In this document: positions 43,368 to 55,237 of the stretch, piece by piece
How the letters are laid out: each line of letters begins with the position of its first letter
Position numbering within the stretch: the first letter of the stretch is position 1
Assembly: GCA_949128115.1 (NCBI GenBank)
Contig: OX421968.1
Coordinates: 3,100,001-3,164,000 of the forward strand
Reading direction: 5' to 3'
Length of the DNA: 64,000 nucleotides
Origin: Anaspis maculata
Taxonomy: Eukaryota; Arthropoda; Insecta; Coleoptera; Scraptiidae
Translations under genes and position numbers: made by a program
Notes under the pieces: model-generated
What the model saw: the letters and a program-made list of their open reading frames with translations, nothing else
Told to the model about the DNA's origin: nothing
Database searches by the model: none

Positions 43368-43990
43368 CAGGGTCTTTTTTTAGCAATGTCACTATTCCGG
43401 AAGCTTCTGGTAAACAAAGTACGCAACTTTTTGACAAGGGTATGGCAGCATCTTGTAGTTTACAGTTTCAAGTTTTGTTTGACACTAAAACCATGGTTGG
43501 CAGTCATCAACTTCGTGTACACGGTGCCAAGAGCCTTAAAGTTGCAAATTTTTTGTTTCTTCATTTTGAAATTCAAAATTCTCCTCCATTTCTGTACCAA
43601 TTCACTTGAAACTTGTAACAAATTGAAGCCTAGAATTTGAATTTTGATACGGTGAAAGTTGTCTTCGTGCAACTTCAGGGTGATAGCCGCCGTTTCCCAA
43701 AAAAAGTCTTTAATCAGAAATGCAGCGCTCGGCGGGTGTCACAGAATTTAGAGACGTAACTTTAGTGCAGATATTTTTGATCCTCTTCTCAAGATAACGA
43801 ATGTCCCTGATTACGTCTGTGAATACCCGGTCTTTGAGAATGCCTACAAAGAAAAAACAAAGCGACTTTTTAAAACTGTTTCCTTCTATGGCCAAGCACA
43901 ACATTTTGTTCTGTCGCACCGTGCAGACAAAGTTGATAGCTGACAGCTGTGATTGTAGTGTTGAACAAAACTTGAAACTATAAGTTATTA
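43368..43990. mobile_element. Fold-back element, copy 1 (right end lost)
   Basis: Starts CAGGGTCTTTTTTTAGCAATG after TA (43366-43367). Arms 43452-43535 (TACAGTTTCAAGTTTTGTTT, GGCAGTCATCAACTTCGTG) and 43910-43985 are inverted copies. The same family is complete at 59757-60473. The expected CACCCTG/TA right end is missing and the sequence passes directly into the next fold-back, so this copy is truncated. ORFs on both strands are mirror images. Confidence 0.7.
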
Positions 43991-43997
43991 TAGTTAT

Positions 43998-44600
43998 ATT
44001 CATTTTACCCAAAACCGCAAGTAGATGCAAATGGAAATAGCATCATTAGAAAGAAGAACCTTTATTCTACCGGGTGTTTATAAACGTTTGTGATCGCATC
44101 ACCTTTGGAATCCGCTTTCGATCACTACAATTACGCCTGTTACTGCGTTTTTCGGCACGACCCATGCCTGCCGCGATCACAGTTTCTTATAAACACCCCG
44201 TATATTAAGTGGCTGTTCACTTTGTGTTTTTTTTGTTTTTTATGTGATTTATTCATTTTTTCAAAGTTGTGTTTAAATGCATTGTTGTATTTGTTCAAGT
44301 TGCTGTATTTTTTTTATGATCATTGATAATCGAGTGAAACTAGGGAAGTTTATGGACTATGATGATTGTTTGAGAATAAGTTGAAATAACTCCTCAGTTA
44401 CCTTCAAAAGAAAAGAAAAAGAAAAAAGTTGCAGGGACTGAGATTAGAAAAACAACTTTGGAAAAAAAAGTGAATCACATGAAAAACAAAAAGAAACACA
44501 AAGTGAACAGCCACTTTATATAGAAGAAAGGTTCTTCTTTCTAATGTTGCCATTCCCATTTGCATCTACTTGCGATTTTGGGTAAAATGAATTTTTCAAG
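43998..44600. repeat. Inverted repeat with nested 131-bp palindrome
   Basis: ATTCATTTTACCCAAAACCG through AGAAAGAAGAACCTTTATTCT is mirrored at 44523-44600, and AAGTGGCTGTTCACTTTGTG at 44208-44227 is mirrored at about 44495-44514. Within the left arm, a TA-flanked 131-bp palindrome (44070-44200; ends CGGGTGTTTATAA / TTATAAACACCCCG) interrupts, with TA at 44068-44069 and 44201-44202. The right arm continues across the same point (TTTATATAGAAGAAAGG) without it, acting as an empty site. Confidence 0.75.
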
Positions 44601-44733
44601 AAAAGTTGCATCACTCATTATTCTTGCTATATTTTTTCAATTCTTCAGGATAATCGAGTGAAACCTGAGAAGTGCATAAGTTATGATGAGTATGAGTACT
44701 TTAAGAATAAATAACAATACTTGAAAAAAAAAA

Positions 44734-44817
44734 TCCTCGGTGGGATTCGAACCTAGACCACCGAACACCAAGAAATGCCGGATATTTCGCCACGCTAAAC
44801 TAAGCTATCGGCCCACT
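44734..44817 (-). mobile_element. tRNA-like unit with Pol III terminator
   Basis: On the minus strand an A-box-like TAGCTTAGTTTAGCGTGG and a B box GGTTCGAATCC sit at tRNA spacing, and a run of T follows at once (44723-44733 read as TTTTTTTTT). T-stem and acceptor pairing are poor, so this is more likely a tRNA-derived retroposed fragment or tRNA pseudogene than a working tRNA. It lies immediately left of the gypsy integrase fragment. Confidence 0.45.
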
Positions 44818-44849
44818 GTGCATCGGTACGCTTGCTGAAAGGAAAGAGC

Positions 44850-45352
44850 TTGGCCAGGACAGACCGGAATGGGCCGAGATATCTGGTGAAAGCCCGAATT
44901 CAAGGCTCTTTGGGCTCAGTGGAATTCTCTGAGAATAGAGAACGGGTTGCTGAAGAGAGTCTGGGAGAGTCCTGATGGGAAGAAGGAGATGGTCCAATTG
45001 GTGCTTCCCAAGAAGAGAGTGGAAGAGGTCCTGAAGGAGATGCACGATGGCGTCACTGAAGGGCACCTTGGGGTGAACAAGACGTTGGCCAAGGTGCGCG
45101 AGCGGTTCTACTGGGTGAACTGCCGGAACGACATGGAAACATGGTGTCGCCAGTGCGAGGTTTGTGCGGCCAGCAAAGGACCAAGAACTCCCAGCCGAGG
45201 GGAGCTGAAGACTTACAATGTTGGAGCGTCTTTTGAACGCATCGCGATCGATGTGGCTGGCCCGTTCCCGACAACGGAAGATGGCAACAAATACATCCTG
45301 GTTGCCATGGACTACTTCAGCAAGTGGCCGGAAGCGTACGCCCTACCCAATT
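44850..45352 (+). pseudogene. Ty3/gypsy retrotransposon integrase fragment
   Basis: From about 44911 one frame reads L-W-A-Q-W-N-S-L-R-I-E-N-G-L-L, the linker before integrase. The HHCC zinc-binding domain follows: H in M-H-D-G and G-H-L-G, then C-R-Q-C-E-V-C. The start of the DDE core comes next: I-D-V-A-G-P-F-P and V-A-M-D-Y-F-S-K-W-P-E-A-Y-A-L. Similarity stops abruptly at about 45352, before the second aspartate and the glutamate region. Upstream, R-P-E-W-A-E-I-S-G-E-S-P (about 44860-44895) belongs to the same protein but is joined by a 1-base deletion. Only this slice of pol survives, with no RT, protease or LTR attached. It cannot encode an active enzyme. The LTR relics at 12566 and 50590 could belong to the same or another family. 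Confidence 0.9.
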
Positions 45353-45779
45353 TTTCTTGCATCTCTTTACTTTCATAAAACACCGAAGTGAACTAAGAGC
45401 TGCACATAAGTACTCAACACTTTCAATGCACGGATTTAGGCAAGTTTCTGATTTTTACATGACATTTTCTAAAATGAAAGATTTTTTTTCAACTATTCAA
45501 ACTTTTAAATGTCCTGTAGAACCAAAAACCTCATCTAATTGAAATAAAAAACTGTACACACAATGTCAAAGACCCAATACAAGCCTTTCAGCAAAAAAAA
45601 CTGAAAAAATCGAAAAAAAAATTGTTTTGTTTTTTCTCATTTCAAGTGCTTTGTGGCACCCTAAGACCTGAATTAATTTTTTTCAAATTTTCATAGGAAT
45701 ACTTATAAAGCTCGAATACAAGTTTTCCGCACTATTATTTTTCGATTTGGCAAATTTCGATTTTTTCGGCCCACCCTAG
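45353..45779. mobile_element. Possible DNA-element remnant ending GGCCCACCCTA
   Basis: It begins exactly where integrase similarity ends and finishes TTTCGGCCCACCCTAG beside the A/B element. The ACCCTA end recalls the CAGGGTG/CACCCTG termini common in the window. No matching left terminus was recognised. ORFs 45324-45542 are not supported. Confidence 0.3.
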
Positions 45780-47068
45780 TGTGGGGGTGGCAGCATTCGG
45801 CAAAGTAACTGTTGCACAGTTTGAGTTGGGAGTTTCTAAATGTTTAAGGAAATATGACAATCAGTGAAAATTGTGAAAGTTGCATTTTTTGGTTTGGGGG
45901 CGGGAGCTGGAGGCGGCGACTAATCAAAAGTGGCCTATCTCTTCCCATTTTCAGTCAGCTATCTATATAGCGGAACAATTAGATCGCTATGTCTTCAGGG
46001 TTATGTTTTACATTTATCTCTTGCTTTGGGGGCGGCGTGTGGGAGCGGCAGAGTTTGGCAAAGAAATTCTTCCAGTTAGAGTTGGGAGTTTCTGAATGTT
46101 TGAGGTAACATTAAAATGTTAATCAGTAGAAATTACTGAAAGTTGCACTTTTTTTCTTTTGGGGGTGGAAGTTGGAGGCGGCGCCATATCAAAATTAGCG
46201 TATTCTTTCCCACTTTCAGTTAGCTATCCATATAGCGAAAGAATTAGATCGTTATGTTTTCGGGTTTATGTTTTTCTCTCTTTATTCATCTCTCACTTTG
46301 AGGGCAGCGTGTGGGGGCGGCAGCATTCGGCAAAGTAACTGTTGCACAGTTTGAGTTGGGAGTTTCTAAATGTAAGGGAAATGACAATCAGTGAAAATTG
46401 TGAAAGTTGCATTTTTTTGGTTTGAAGGTGGCAGCTGGAGGCGGCGGCTAATTAAAAGTGGCCTATCTTTTTCCAATTTCAGTCAGCTATCAATATAGCG
46501 GAAGAATTAGATCGCTATGTCTTCAGGTTCATGTGTTACACTTATCTCTCACTTTGGGGGCGGCGTGTGGGAGCGGCGGAGTTTGGCAAAGAAATTCTTG
46601 CACAGTTTGAGTCAAGAGTTTCTAAATGTTCGAGGTAACATTATCAGCTGAATCAGTGAAAATTGTTGAAAGTTGCACTTTTTTATTTTGGGGGCGGAAG
46701 CTGGAGGCGGCGCCATATCAAAAGTAGCCTATCCTTTCCCATTTTTAGTCAGCTATTTATATACCGAAAGAATCAGATCGCTATGTCTTCGGGTTTATGT
46801 TTTCAATTTTAAAGTGATTGGGGGCGGTTTTTAGCAGTTTTTTCATGTCGGCGGCGCATATTGAAGACGGAATGTTTCTTGGCTTTTTCTCTATGTTGGC
46901 GGCGCAATATAGACATCCAATATAGCCTAGCCCTCCTTTAGGAGTAGCAGCTATGTAACAGCGAAAAAATTAGAAAGCTAGGTCGTCTAGTTTGGGAGGA
47001 GTTCGAGGAACGGACGGACGGACAAAGCGGTTGCAATAGCGATTTTCATCAAGATGGAAAATGCGCTA
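45780..47068 (+). mobile_element. A/B-dimer TAGCGC element, copy 2, left end missing
   Basis: It enters in the middle of a type A unit and continues as B (from about 45907), A (46169), B (46430) and a last unit (46698), then the GGGGGCGG tail, GGACGGACGGACAAAGCGG and the end ATGCGCTA. Unit order and spacing match 16415-18423, with an internal deletion in the tail (the GTGGCAACTATGTATTATTC part is gone). The integrase relic and the 45353 remnant lie where its left end should be. Confidence 0.75.
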
Positions 47069-47399
47069 AAAATTAGGGCGATATAGGCGAAACTTGAAAA
47101 ATCCTAACATTTCAGTGAAGTTGGGTGGGGCCATTGAAATTGAAAGAGGGACAATCCCGTCTACATCGTGACGTCTGGCAACCTTACCCCCTTTACCCTA
47201 CAAGTAAAACAAGGCTTTTTAGTATTATATTTTCCTATATATTTTCATTTTCATCCATAGAAAAAAATCAAAAATTATAAAAATGAAATTAGGCTTCTCC
47301 ACTACTACAAGGGTTTCAGGCCTAAAATTTACTCACAAGTCAATTTTATGCTTCAAAAAAATATGAAAAAAGACAAGAAAGGTCCCTCGAGGCCCTACG

Positions 47400-47453
47400 G
47401 CTGGGGGCCTGCCGGGAAATGCCCGGCTGCCCGGCGGGCCAGCACGCGCCTGT
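47400..47453. mobile_element. hAT-like terminal fragment
   Basis: GCCTGCCGGGAAATGCCCGGCTGCCCGGCGGGCC followed by AGCACGCGCCTG resembles the right subterminal region of the hAT at 12309-16398 (CTACCGGGCATTTGCCCGG ... CCAGTCCGACACTG). No left partner was recognised. Confidence 0.35.
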
Positions 47454-49399
47454 CGCTGTCAGGCGTCAGACACCAAAAGACACCAAAGTAAAATCCCTGC
47501 AAAAGTCAACTCCGACTTTTACGTTCCTGTTTCTGGCGGTTGAAAGGTGAACTAAATTCCGTGCAAACGCCCTATTTTGCAATGCTACTGATGAACTAAG
47601 TGGCGCGTCGTTTGTTTTTTTTTTATGAAAGATAGGTGCAGCTAAATATATCAAACTCTTAAGTTTGTTTCATGTGATATAAAAATATCGGACAAGTTGA
47701 TCTGAAGTTCAAATGGCGTGTTTGCGTAAATTGAATCAAAATGTAAACATTGGAAAAATCCATTCTACCTCTGTTATCTCGAAGTAGAAGTGCTAAATAA
47801 GAAATGTCATACGTCATGACATGATTTAAAGAATTATTGCTCCATAATCGATTTCATCGCGTTCACTTCAGGTCCAGGTGCATTACGAATACAACAACAG
47901 CCCGCCGACCGACGATGAAGCGCGCTTGAACGGACACAATTTAATCCAAATAGGGCTTGGAGTCTTGGACAAAGACCTACAATAATAATTAGTGCAGAGG
48001 TGATGGACAAAGTCTGTTATTTTTGTGATAGTTTGAGGGAGGGCGAATGTTTCCGGATGGACGTCCTCTTTTTCGGATTTTAATAGCTGTGGCCTTCGGT
48101 CATTCTGTCAATTAATAACGGCTATCTTGAGGACAATAATGCATTCGTTTAATCGTGCAATCACGACATCGATTTTCTCTCCGCGATACCGGTCGTTGGT
48201 TTCCACTTTGTTCGGCTCTCTGTTGCAATAAATGCCGTTCGGGGTAGCCGGTCTATCCCGATAATATGAGATCTTTTATCACATACTCTCTGATTCTTTC
48301 CTGAAATAACTCACATTCGTTATCTGCTCTAAAACTTTATTTTCTACCAGCAAAAAAAAAAGCGGCCCAGGTCGGGATTTTATTAGGATTTCTTTAGGAC
48401 GTTTGATCCGCGCGCCGAAATCACTTCTCATGGTCAGAATAGAAAAGGTAAAAAATGAGAAAAAACCAATGCCGCCCACTAAATTGTCGAAAGATGTTAT
48501 AATCATTGAGTCGTTATGTAACAATCGCAGTCATATTTCAGCCTTCCCAATTCATTTTGTTTAGAGTTACTTTCTTACAAACCACCTGCCACATAACGCC
48601 AATACGGCCAATATCAGTTGTCTATGACGAGAATTGCTCCCTGAGGCTCTCATAATTTTATAGAAGATGAGGGAGGAATCAACAACTACTGCTTCCTAAT
48701 TCCTATACATACATCACTTTTCACGTCCGCGGTGGTGACTATTCAATATTTGTCCATTGCCGATCGCCCTCAGCTTCACGTCGGCAACAACAACAACAAC
48801 AACAAAACGGCTAGCGCAATCGAAACCTCTTCGAAGTTTTACTGGAACTCATTTGTCAATCGCAAAGCTCGGAGCACGTGCTCAGTCACTGTTACCGTTG
48901 TCTCTACCACATAAAAACTTTGGAAATCTATGGTTCATCCAAGGTTTCAATTTTCTAAATGAATACGTACTACATATGGATATATCTGTCTCCATGGATG
49001 GATCGAATGAAAATGAAAACAAAGATTATACGTTTTTTGTTAATTGCTTACTCAACTACAACAGACCAAAAGGTATCGTAGAGTTGGGTGACACGATATC
49101 TATGTCTATCTACACTGATTGCCACAGATCTTTGGCTGCATAATTTGAAAACAAAACGGGATTACGTAGCTAATTGAGCTATGGTTGCCTATCGTGCATT
49201 TCAACCATGATACAGAACATCTCGCAGAACATGAAAGAATGTCCAATTAGGAGCACTTTCAACGTATGGGTGTCCCGAAAGTCCCAGCTTTAACCAATAT
49301 CAAGAGAACTATCAACAGCACAAATTTTAAAATCTCAGCATTGAAATTATAGGTAAAAGGAGCTCGCAGCGCATAGTTTTCCAAGGGTCATTTTGTTGT
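47454..49399. other. Single-copy sequence, no recognised gene
   Basis: Moderately GC-balanced segments (47860-48260) without stop-free coding signal. ORF 48757-49143 spans a CAACAACAA run (48784-48804) and shows no family resemblance. May be regulatory or intronic. Confidence 0.4.
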
Positions 49400-49520
49400 G
49401 CTCGGTTTGGGCGGGTTTGAGCCGTAGGTGGTTCAGTTCCCGGCCCAAACGAAAAATATGAGTTCCTTGACTTAGTTGGAGTGCTTGATAAATGCAAGGC
49501 ACGTATTGAACAAATTACAC
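49400..49520 (+). mobile_element. SINE family 2, second copy
   Basis: GGTTCAGTTCCCGG (degenerate B box) is followed by AACGAAAAATATGAGTTCC and TTGACTTAGTTGGAGTGCTT, matching the minus-strand copy at 330-480 over about 70 bp. The head upstream is degenerate and no tail was identified. Confidence 0.5.
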
Positions 49521-49826
49521 AGGCCTGTAAAATAGTTTTAAAAAATTGGTGCACCTAATTTTTTTACTTGGTCATTTTGGGTCGCTGAATCGAAAGAAGT
49601 CATTGGTATCAGTTCTAGTTTTGAGATTACAATTTTATTTTTCTGGACCAGTAAATCGCTTCTAGTATTATTATCGACTTAAATATGTTGATTTTACACA
49701 AAGGAAATTCATTTATCAGTTTTTCTGGACTAAGACGATGTGGGACCGACACATATAATATAAGGTTTGACCAATAGTCGGTCTTCCTATGGGGGTCCCA
49801 CTTGCACTATGCGTGGTCTCTACATA

Positions 49827-50545
49827 CAGATGTCCCGAAATTAATGCAACAAAATTCACAGGGAGGATTATATTACATTCACAAATATAAAATTGGAAAA
49901 TAAGGCGACTTTCCTAATAAAGATACCCCCGCAAACGTAATAACGGAGATACAGGCCTTCAGAGTTGGTTTTTTAAAACAGTTTTTTTTTGTATAACTTT
50001 TGAACCGTTAAACCGATTTTATTAAAATTTGAACCAAAGTTTACTGAAACAAGTCTCTATTGAACAATAATAACGCATTTCATCGAACATTTTTAGGGGC
50101 GAAGAGAATAGGAGGTGCCCTCCTCCATTTTCCCCTATTTTTTTACTCCCTTGAATTTTTTTGGAAATGATTTCAATTTTTGAATTCTACGTGCAATTTT
50201 AAGAAAAAAGTTTCTTGTGCAAAATTTTGATTAGACGCTCAATTTTCGAGATATTTTGTGTTTGAAACTTTGGAAAACATCTCAAAATCGCCACTTTCCA
50301 GGGTCTAAGGTTCTTTTTGTCTGAAAAACTCTATGTTTCTCAGCAAAAATGGTGGTTTATCAACCTAAGACACCTGGAAGTCTCATTTCACTTCAGGAAA
50401 AGTTATGCGAAAAAAAAATTTCGAAAAAACAACTTGAAGGCCTGTATCTCCATTATTACGTTCGCGAGGGTATTTTTATTAGTCCCCTTATTTTTCAATT
50501 TTATATCTCCCTGTAAATTTTGTTGCATTAATTTCGGGAAACCTG
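49827..50545. mobile_element. TA-flanked palindromic element, 719 bp
   Basis: Ends CAGATGTCCCGAAATTAATG and TTAATTTCGGGAAACCTG, TA at 49825-49826 and 50546-50547. Same subfamily as 22113-23058 (shared AAAATTCACAGGGAGG, GTAATAACGGAGATACAGGC, TTTTGAACCGTTAAACCG). Confidence 0.85.
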
Positions 50546-50589
50546 TATAGGGGGTGTTTCAGTGATGAGATTGAGATGCTGTGGTCAAT

Positions 50590-50830
50590 GTGGAATTTGC
50601 TCTAGAGAACCGGTGGAAAGTTACAGAATAACAATCAGAGCTATATAAGCACCGATGAGTCGAGCGAGAAGTAATCGGCGATATACCCAAGCGTGAATGA
50701 TACTTGACGTGTATTTATAGTAGTACGCAGTAATAAACATAGTGTGCTTTAAACGTTCGTCTCAATTATAAAAGAACCCAAATGCGAAATCCGTAGCAGT
50801 ACTTTACTTTGAACGTTTATATTACTTGAA
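50590..50830 (+). mobile_element. LTR relic
   Basis: TATA box (GCTATATAAGCACC at about 50640-50653) followed about 70 bp later by GTGTATTTATAGTAGTACGC, AGTAATAAACA and TTAAACGTTCGTCTCAATTATA. This matches the solo LTR at 12566-13099 (minus) in order and spacing. The 5' part and ends are degraded. Confidence 0.6.
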
Positions 50831-50913
50831 ACGTTCATATCTCTTTCTATCACTGATCACTTGATCTCTTTCTCTTTGGGAGCAGAACTCCATCAGATTA
50901 CATCCTTCATATA

Positions 50914-51992
50914 CAGGGTGGCCCAACGAAAACAGAACAGAGGGGTTTTCGGGCATTTCACCTCATTTTTTTTTAAAAAGCTCGAACAGGTCGATTTTCA
51001 TATTGAGGGGGACATCTGAAACATACTTTGGCGGATTTCTATCTTTAGCCCCCTCACCCCCACCCGCCCCAACTTCGAAGTTTCAAATGATACCACCCAC
51101 TTTGTGACACATCAAATTGAAGAGAATTGAATTCTCTTTCCGAAAAAATATTTCTATAATTTTCAACCCCACCCCCCTTATTCCTAAAATTGTCAGAGTT
51201 TCCGATGTAATATTTTTGATCTCTTAATTCTCTTCAGTTCAGTCAACGTCATCCTGCACAGCATCGAGGGAGACAATTTTCTGTGTAAAAAGTGCCACCC
51301 AAATTCACCCCTTCACTCCCCCACCTCAACTTCAAAATCTAAAATGACACTACCTACTTTGTGATACATCAAATCGAATGGAATTGAATTCTCTTCCTAA
51401 ATAAAATATTTCCAGAATTTTCAAAAAGCCCCCTTCTCCCCTAAAATACTCCGAATGTTCAATTTATCAAGAGAGGGGTTGAAAATTTCAAAAAAATTAT
51501 TTTCAGAAAGAGAAATCAATTTCCTTCCATTCGATGTATCACAAAGTAGGTGGTGTCTGTTAAGTTTTGAAATTGGGGTGGGGGAGAGGGAAGGGGTGAA
51601 TTTGGGTAACACTCTCTTACACTAAAAATATTCTCCTTAGATGCTATTTAGGGTGACGCTGATTAAATTGAAGAGAATTGAGGGGTCGAGGATATAAAAT
51701 GGGACGGTCAGAAAAATTTAGGAAGGTGGGGGGTGGGGTTGAGAATTTTAAAAATATTTTTTTCATAAAAAGAACTTGATCTTCTTTGATTTTATGTATG
51801 GCAAGGTAGATGGTGTCATTTGAAATTCTAAAGTTGAGGTGGGTAGGGGTGAGGGGGCTGAAGATAGAAATTTGCCAATGTATGTTTCATATGTCCCCCT
51901 CGATATAGAAATCGACCTGTCTGATCTTTTTTCGAAAAAATGATGTGAAATGGCCGAAATCCCCTCTGTTCTGTTTTCGTTGGGCCATCCTG
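50914..51992. mobile_element. TA-flanked palindromic element, 1.08 kb
   Basis: Inverted ends CAGGGTGGCCCAACGAAAAC (right copy CAGGATGG...) with TA at 50912-50913 and 51993-51994. The inner 0.9 kb is homologous to the 4522-5580 element (GGGGGACATCTGAAACATAC, CCCCACCCGCCCCAACTT, CATCCTGCACAGCATCGA), but the terminal 30-40 bp is unrelated to that element's CCGGGTGATC ends. Confidence 0.9.
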
Positions 51993-51994
51993 TA

Positions 51995-54393
51995 TTTCTA
52001 AGCAAATGATTCATTCAACGACTTCATGCAATGAAATGATTGTTATCGTCAAGAGGTTTTTTTTATAGACAATAATAATTGTCGAAATTGAATTTCTTTG
52101 AAAGAGGGGTGGTAAGATTGTGATATGAAAATTGTCAGGCCACCGCCACCGCCGCCGCCGTCAAGCAAAAAATAAGATTGGTTATTAGGTACTAGTCCTC
52201 TCGCCGGGCGTTAGAATTTTTTATTCGCTTGTTTATTTTATATACACTCCCACTGATGCGATATCCGAAGACTTTAACAAGAGATTTGGTGTCTTTAGTT
52301 GAGAAAGTTTCTGGGCAAAGTGCTAAATAAAAAGACAAAAACTAAGTTCCCAAGTTCGAAAGTGGATTTTAAGGATAGGCTGCAAGAAATTATGAACGGT
52401 GGAACCGAGACAACCTACGTGCATGGCATACACACTGCAATATTCAACACACAACTACACGTCACTCCATCCTAATAAACAAGACGCCCTTTCGCAAGTA
52501 TTCGACTAGTGGCTAATTAAAGGAAGCGCCTAAACCTCACGATAATATCCCCGACAAGACATTCGCCACACATGCTCCCATGTTCGCCTCGTAAAAACAC
52601 AAGCTACGGGGCTGCGGATATGATTAAAGATTAACGTCCGTGTTATGAAAATTAGGTATACCCTTCCATTCTTATGCGGAACGATATTGTTTCACGGCTG
52701 TCGCGATCAGAAAATTGCAAACAAACTTCTGAATTATTAATAATTGATACTGATGCATAGCTGACGGGGGCCATTTGCTCCCACCATCAATAATTTGAAT
52801 GATTTATCACGCGGATTCTGCATTATTGTCATTTCAACAATATTTAGCGGAAGCAGCGGTTTGCGGTTTACTAGGCTACCCCCCCCCCCCCAGTCAGAGG
52901 CCCCCTAGTTTATTATTTCCACGATTACATTGAAATGCATGACAATCGATGCATTTTTATTTATTCACATCAGAGCGGTCTATTTATTTAACAAGTCTAT
53001 GGAAATTAAACCAGCGTTTATCAAGCCACTCACTTCCACTTGATTTAGTTCACCCGCGCATTTTTCCACAAGAAACATCGGAATCTTCTCATGGCGACAA
53101 CAAGACAGACAACAAAAGGCCCAGGAGCAGAAATACAAGCCTTCCAAGACTTGATTAGATCAGCTAGCGCGTGGTGCCAATAATTTGAAATTGAGATCGC
53201 GCGGGAATAAATCGAAAAGTTATTTTTATTCGGCGACATCTCGTGTTGTCACACGACTCCAGACACCGGAACTAGCAATGTTAATTAATTAGTTTGAGGT
53301 TCTAAATAGATTGCGCGGCTTAAAGTGACTGTTATTAAATTTTAATTACAATAACGGCAGTGTTTAATCTCAACGGGACCATCATAGTGTTACCCTGGAG
53401 GAAATGAAATATTTCGCGATTGTAAATATTGAAATACTATTTTGTGGTGCCTTTCACGCTCACCTACCTACTCAAAAATATTATTCATCTTACCTCTTGG
53501 TTTAACTCATAACTTGGCAATGCAAATGCCTTTTTTACATACATATTCTTAGGATCTATCTGAACAATAATTCTGTCCATCGCCGCAAGCGTAATTTTGG
53601 TTCAGATCCTGTATACTAGTACCTATACTGGCAAAATAGAAAATAAATTAGAAAGATTTATCTTTTGAACCGAGAAAGAAAGAGTTATGAAGGCAAGTCA
53701 AAATGATGCGCAAATTTTACATGATGAGGTGCATCAAACAAATCTGAAATAGTTCTAGCCGTTTTCGAGATAAAAAAAAACTGAAAAAACGTTGTCAAAC
53801 GAAAATGTTGGAAAATAAACCATTACGAACCATCGGCCCGCGGTGCGCTCTGCAGCTACCTTGGCTCTTGTCTGTAATGAACCTCTTTCCGTCTCGGTAT
53901 GTAATGTACTATTACTCACAACTATTATGGTAATTGATTCATTACATACTATGTAAGAGGGCGGGAAGTCACTCATTACCTACTCCGCGGGAAAAAGAAG
54001 AAATGGTTGCTTCGGAAGATACATTCCAGAATAATGCATTCAACCAAACAATGAGTAAGTAAATCCGTGTTCCTTATGAGCCAAGTTTCAGAAAAATTGA
54101 TTTGCCAATTGGAAGCTATGGCAAAAAAATATTTTCTAATCTGCTGAGGGCTAGGAGCCCCCAGGCTCCGCCAGAACCAAAAGTTGGTCTACGATGACTG
54201 AAGACTGACTAAATACCCTGTTGGTGATTACAGAAGAGGCAGATAGGTGTAAAATTAGGTTTTTAGAATAGAAACGTAGAAAAGAGTTCAATTTATACTA
54301 TTAAAACCAAGTGGTTGTCATGATCGTTTTTCTTTGAAAAACGCTTATGAATCAACTACATATAGGAAGTTCGAGTAAAGTCATAAAGAGAAT
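51995..54393. other. Single-copy sequence, no recognised gene
   Basis: Contains a CCACCGCCGCCGCCG run (52143-52160), a C-run at 52880-52891, and an AT-rich block with TTAATTAATTAG at 53281-53292. ORFs 52949-53158 and 53755-53976 have no support. Possibly regulatory or intronic. Confidence 0.4.
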
Positions 54394-54790
54394 TAGGGGC
54401 GTACCCACGGGGGAGGGATGAAGGGTATAAATCCCCCCCTAAGGCTTCGACCAATATCCCCTGACGAATTATGATTTGATTGATTGCTTGATACCTACTT
54501 GACAGGTATCATTCTGTTTCAAAAACAGAATTTAGGTTATGTTTTTTGAATAGTTTTGCACTTTTGAGTTTTGCCTGAGCCTCGAAGGGAAGAGAACAAA
54601 ATGAATTAGGGAGGCTCTCCTTTTTTCTGCTTATTATTGTCAATATTATTATTACTATTATGCCCGAAAATTTTCGCCTGCGGCGCTAGAGTTTAGTGGC
54701 TGCGGTCGTCCAGTACAGAGACGATCTTTTAAAAATACACAAAACCTCCTCGACCCCCCTCTCTTGTCCATAAATCTGGGTACGCCACTG
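54394..54790. mobile_element. hAT-type MITE, about 0.4 kb
   Basis: Ends TAGGGGCGTACCCA and TGGGTACGCCACTG are inverted, consistent with the CAGTGGCGTACCCA class of hAT termini. The flanking octamers AAGAGAAT and GAGAGAAG agree at 6 of 8 positions, a decayed duplication. No transposase. Confidence 0.6.
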
Positions 54791-55237
54791 GAGAGAAGCA
54801 TGGGGCTCATTTTGATTGTAGCCCTTACCTTAAGGGCGCCTGGTCGGTGAACCGTACCCCCTGTTCGAAAATGCTGGAGCCGCCAGTGATACTGATTTGT
54901 AGCAGTCCCAGGGAAGAGGACTTTTGACATGTTGAAAAGGGGACTGAAAACTTGCCATGATAAAAAAAACATTTTTGTTTAAATTAATCCCAGCAAAAAC
55001 TCTATTTCCAATAATATAAGTACTACTCGTACTAGACCTGGCTTTCCACATCTGCACACCGGCCAATTTTTCCTGGGTATTGTATCTAATTCAAGATATA
55101 TTAGAATTACAATTACAATAATTGAGCTTCTCAAAGCCGATTATGCGGTACCTACCTATTGACTAGGCGTTCGTTAAAGCTATCTGTGCCGCGAAATATG
55201 GAATAACAAGCAACTCATCCAGAAGCAACCCTATGTA

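Noticed and set aside
44734..44817. Functional tRNA gene on the minus strand
   Set aside because: T stem and acceptor pairing are poor despite good A and B boxes and a T-run terminator.
48757..49143. 128-codon plus-strand ORF
   Set aside because: Starts across a CAA microsatellite, and neither family motif nor splice context was found.
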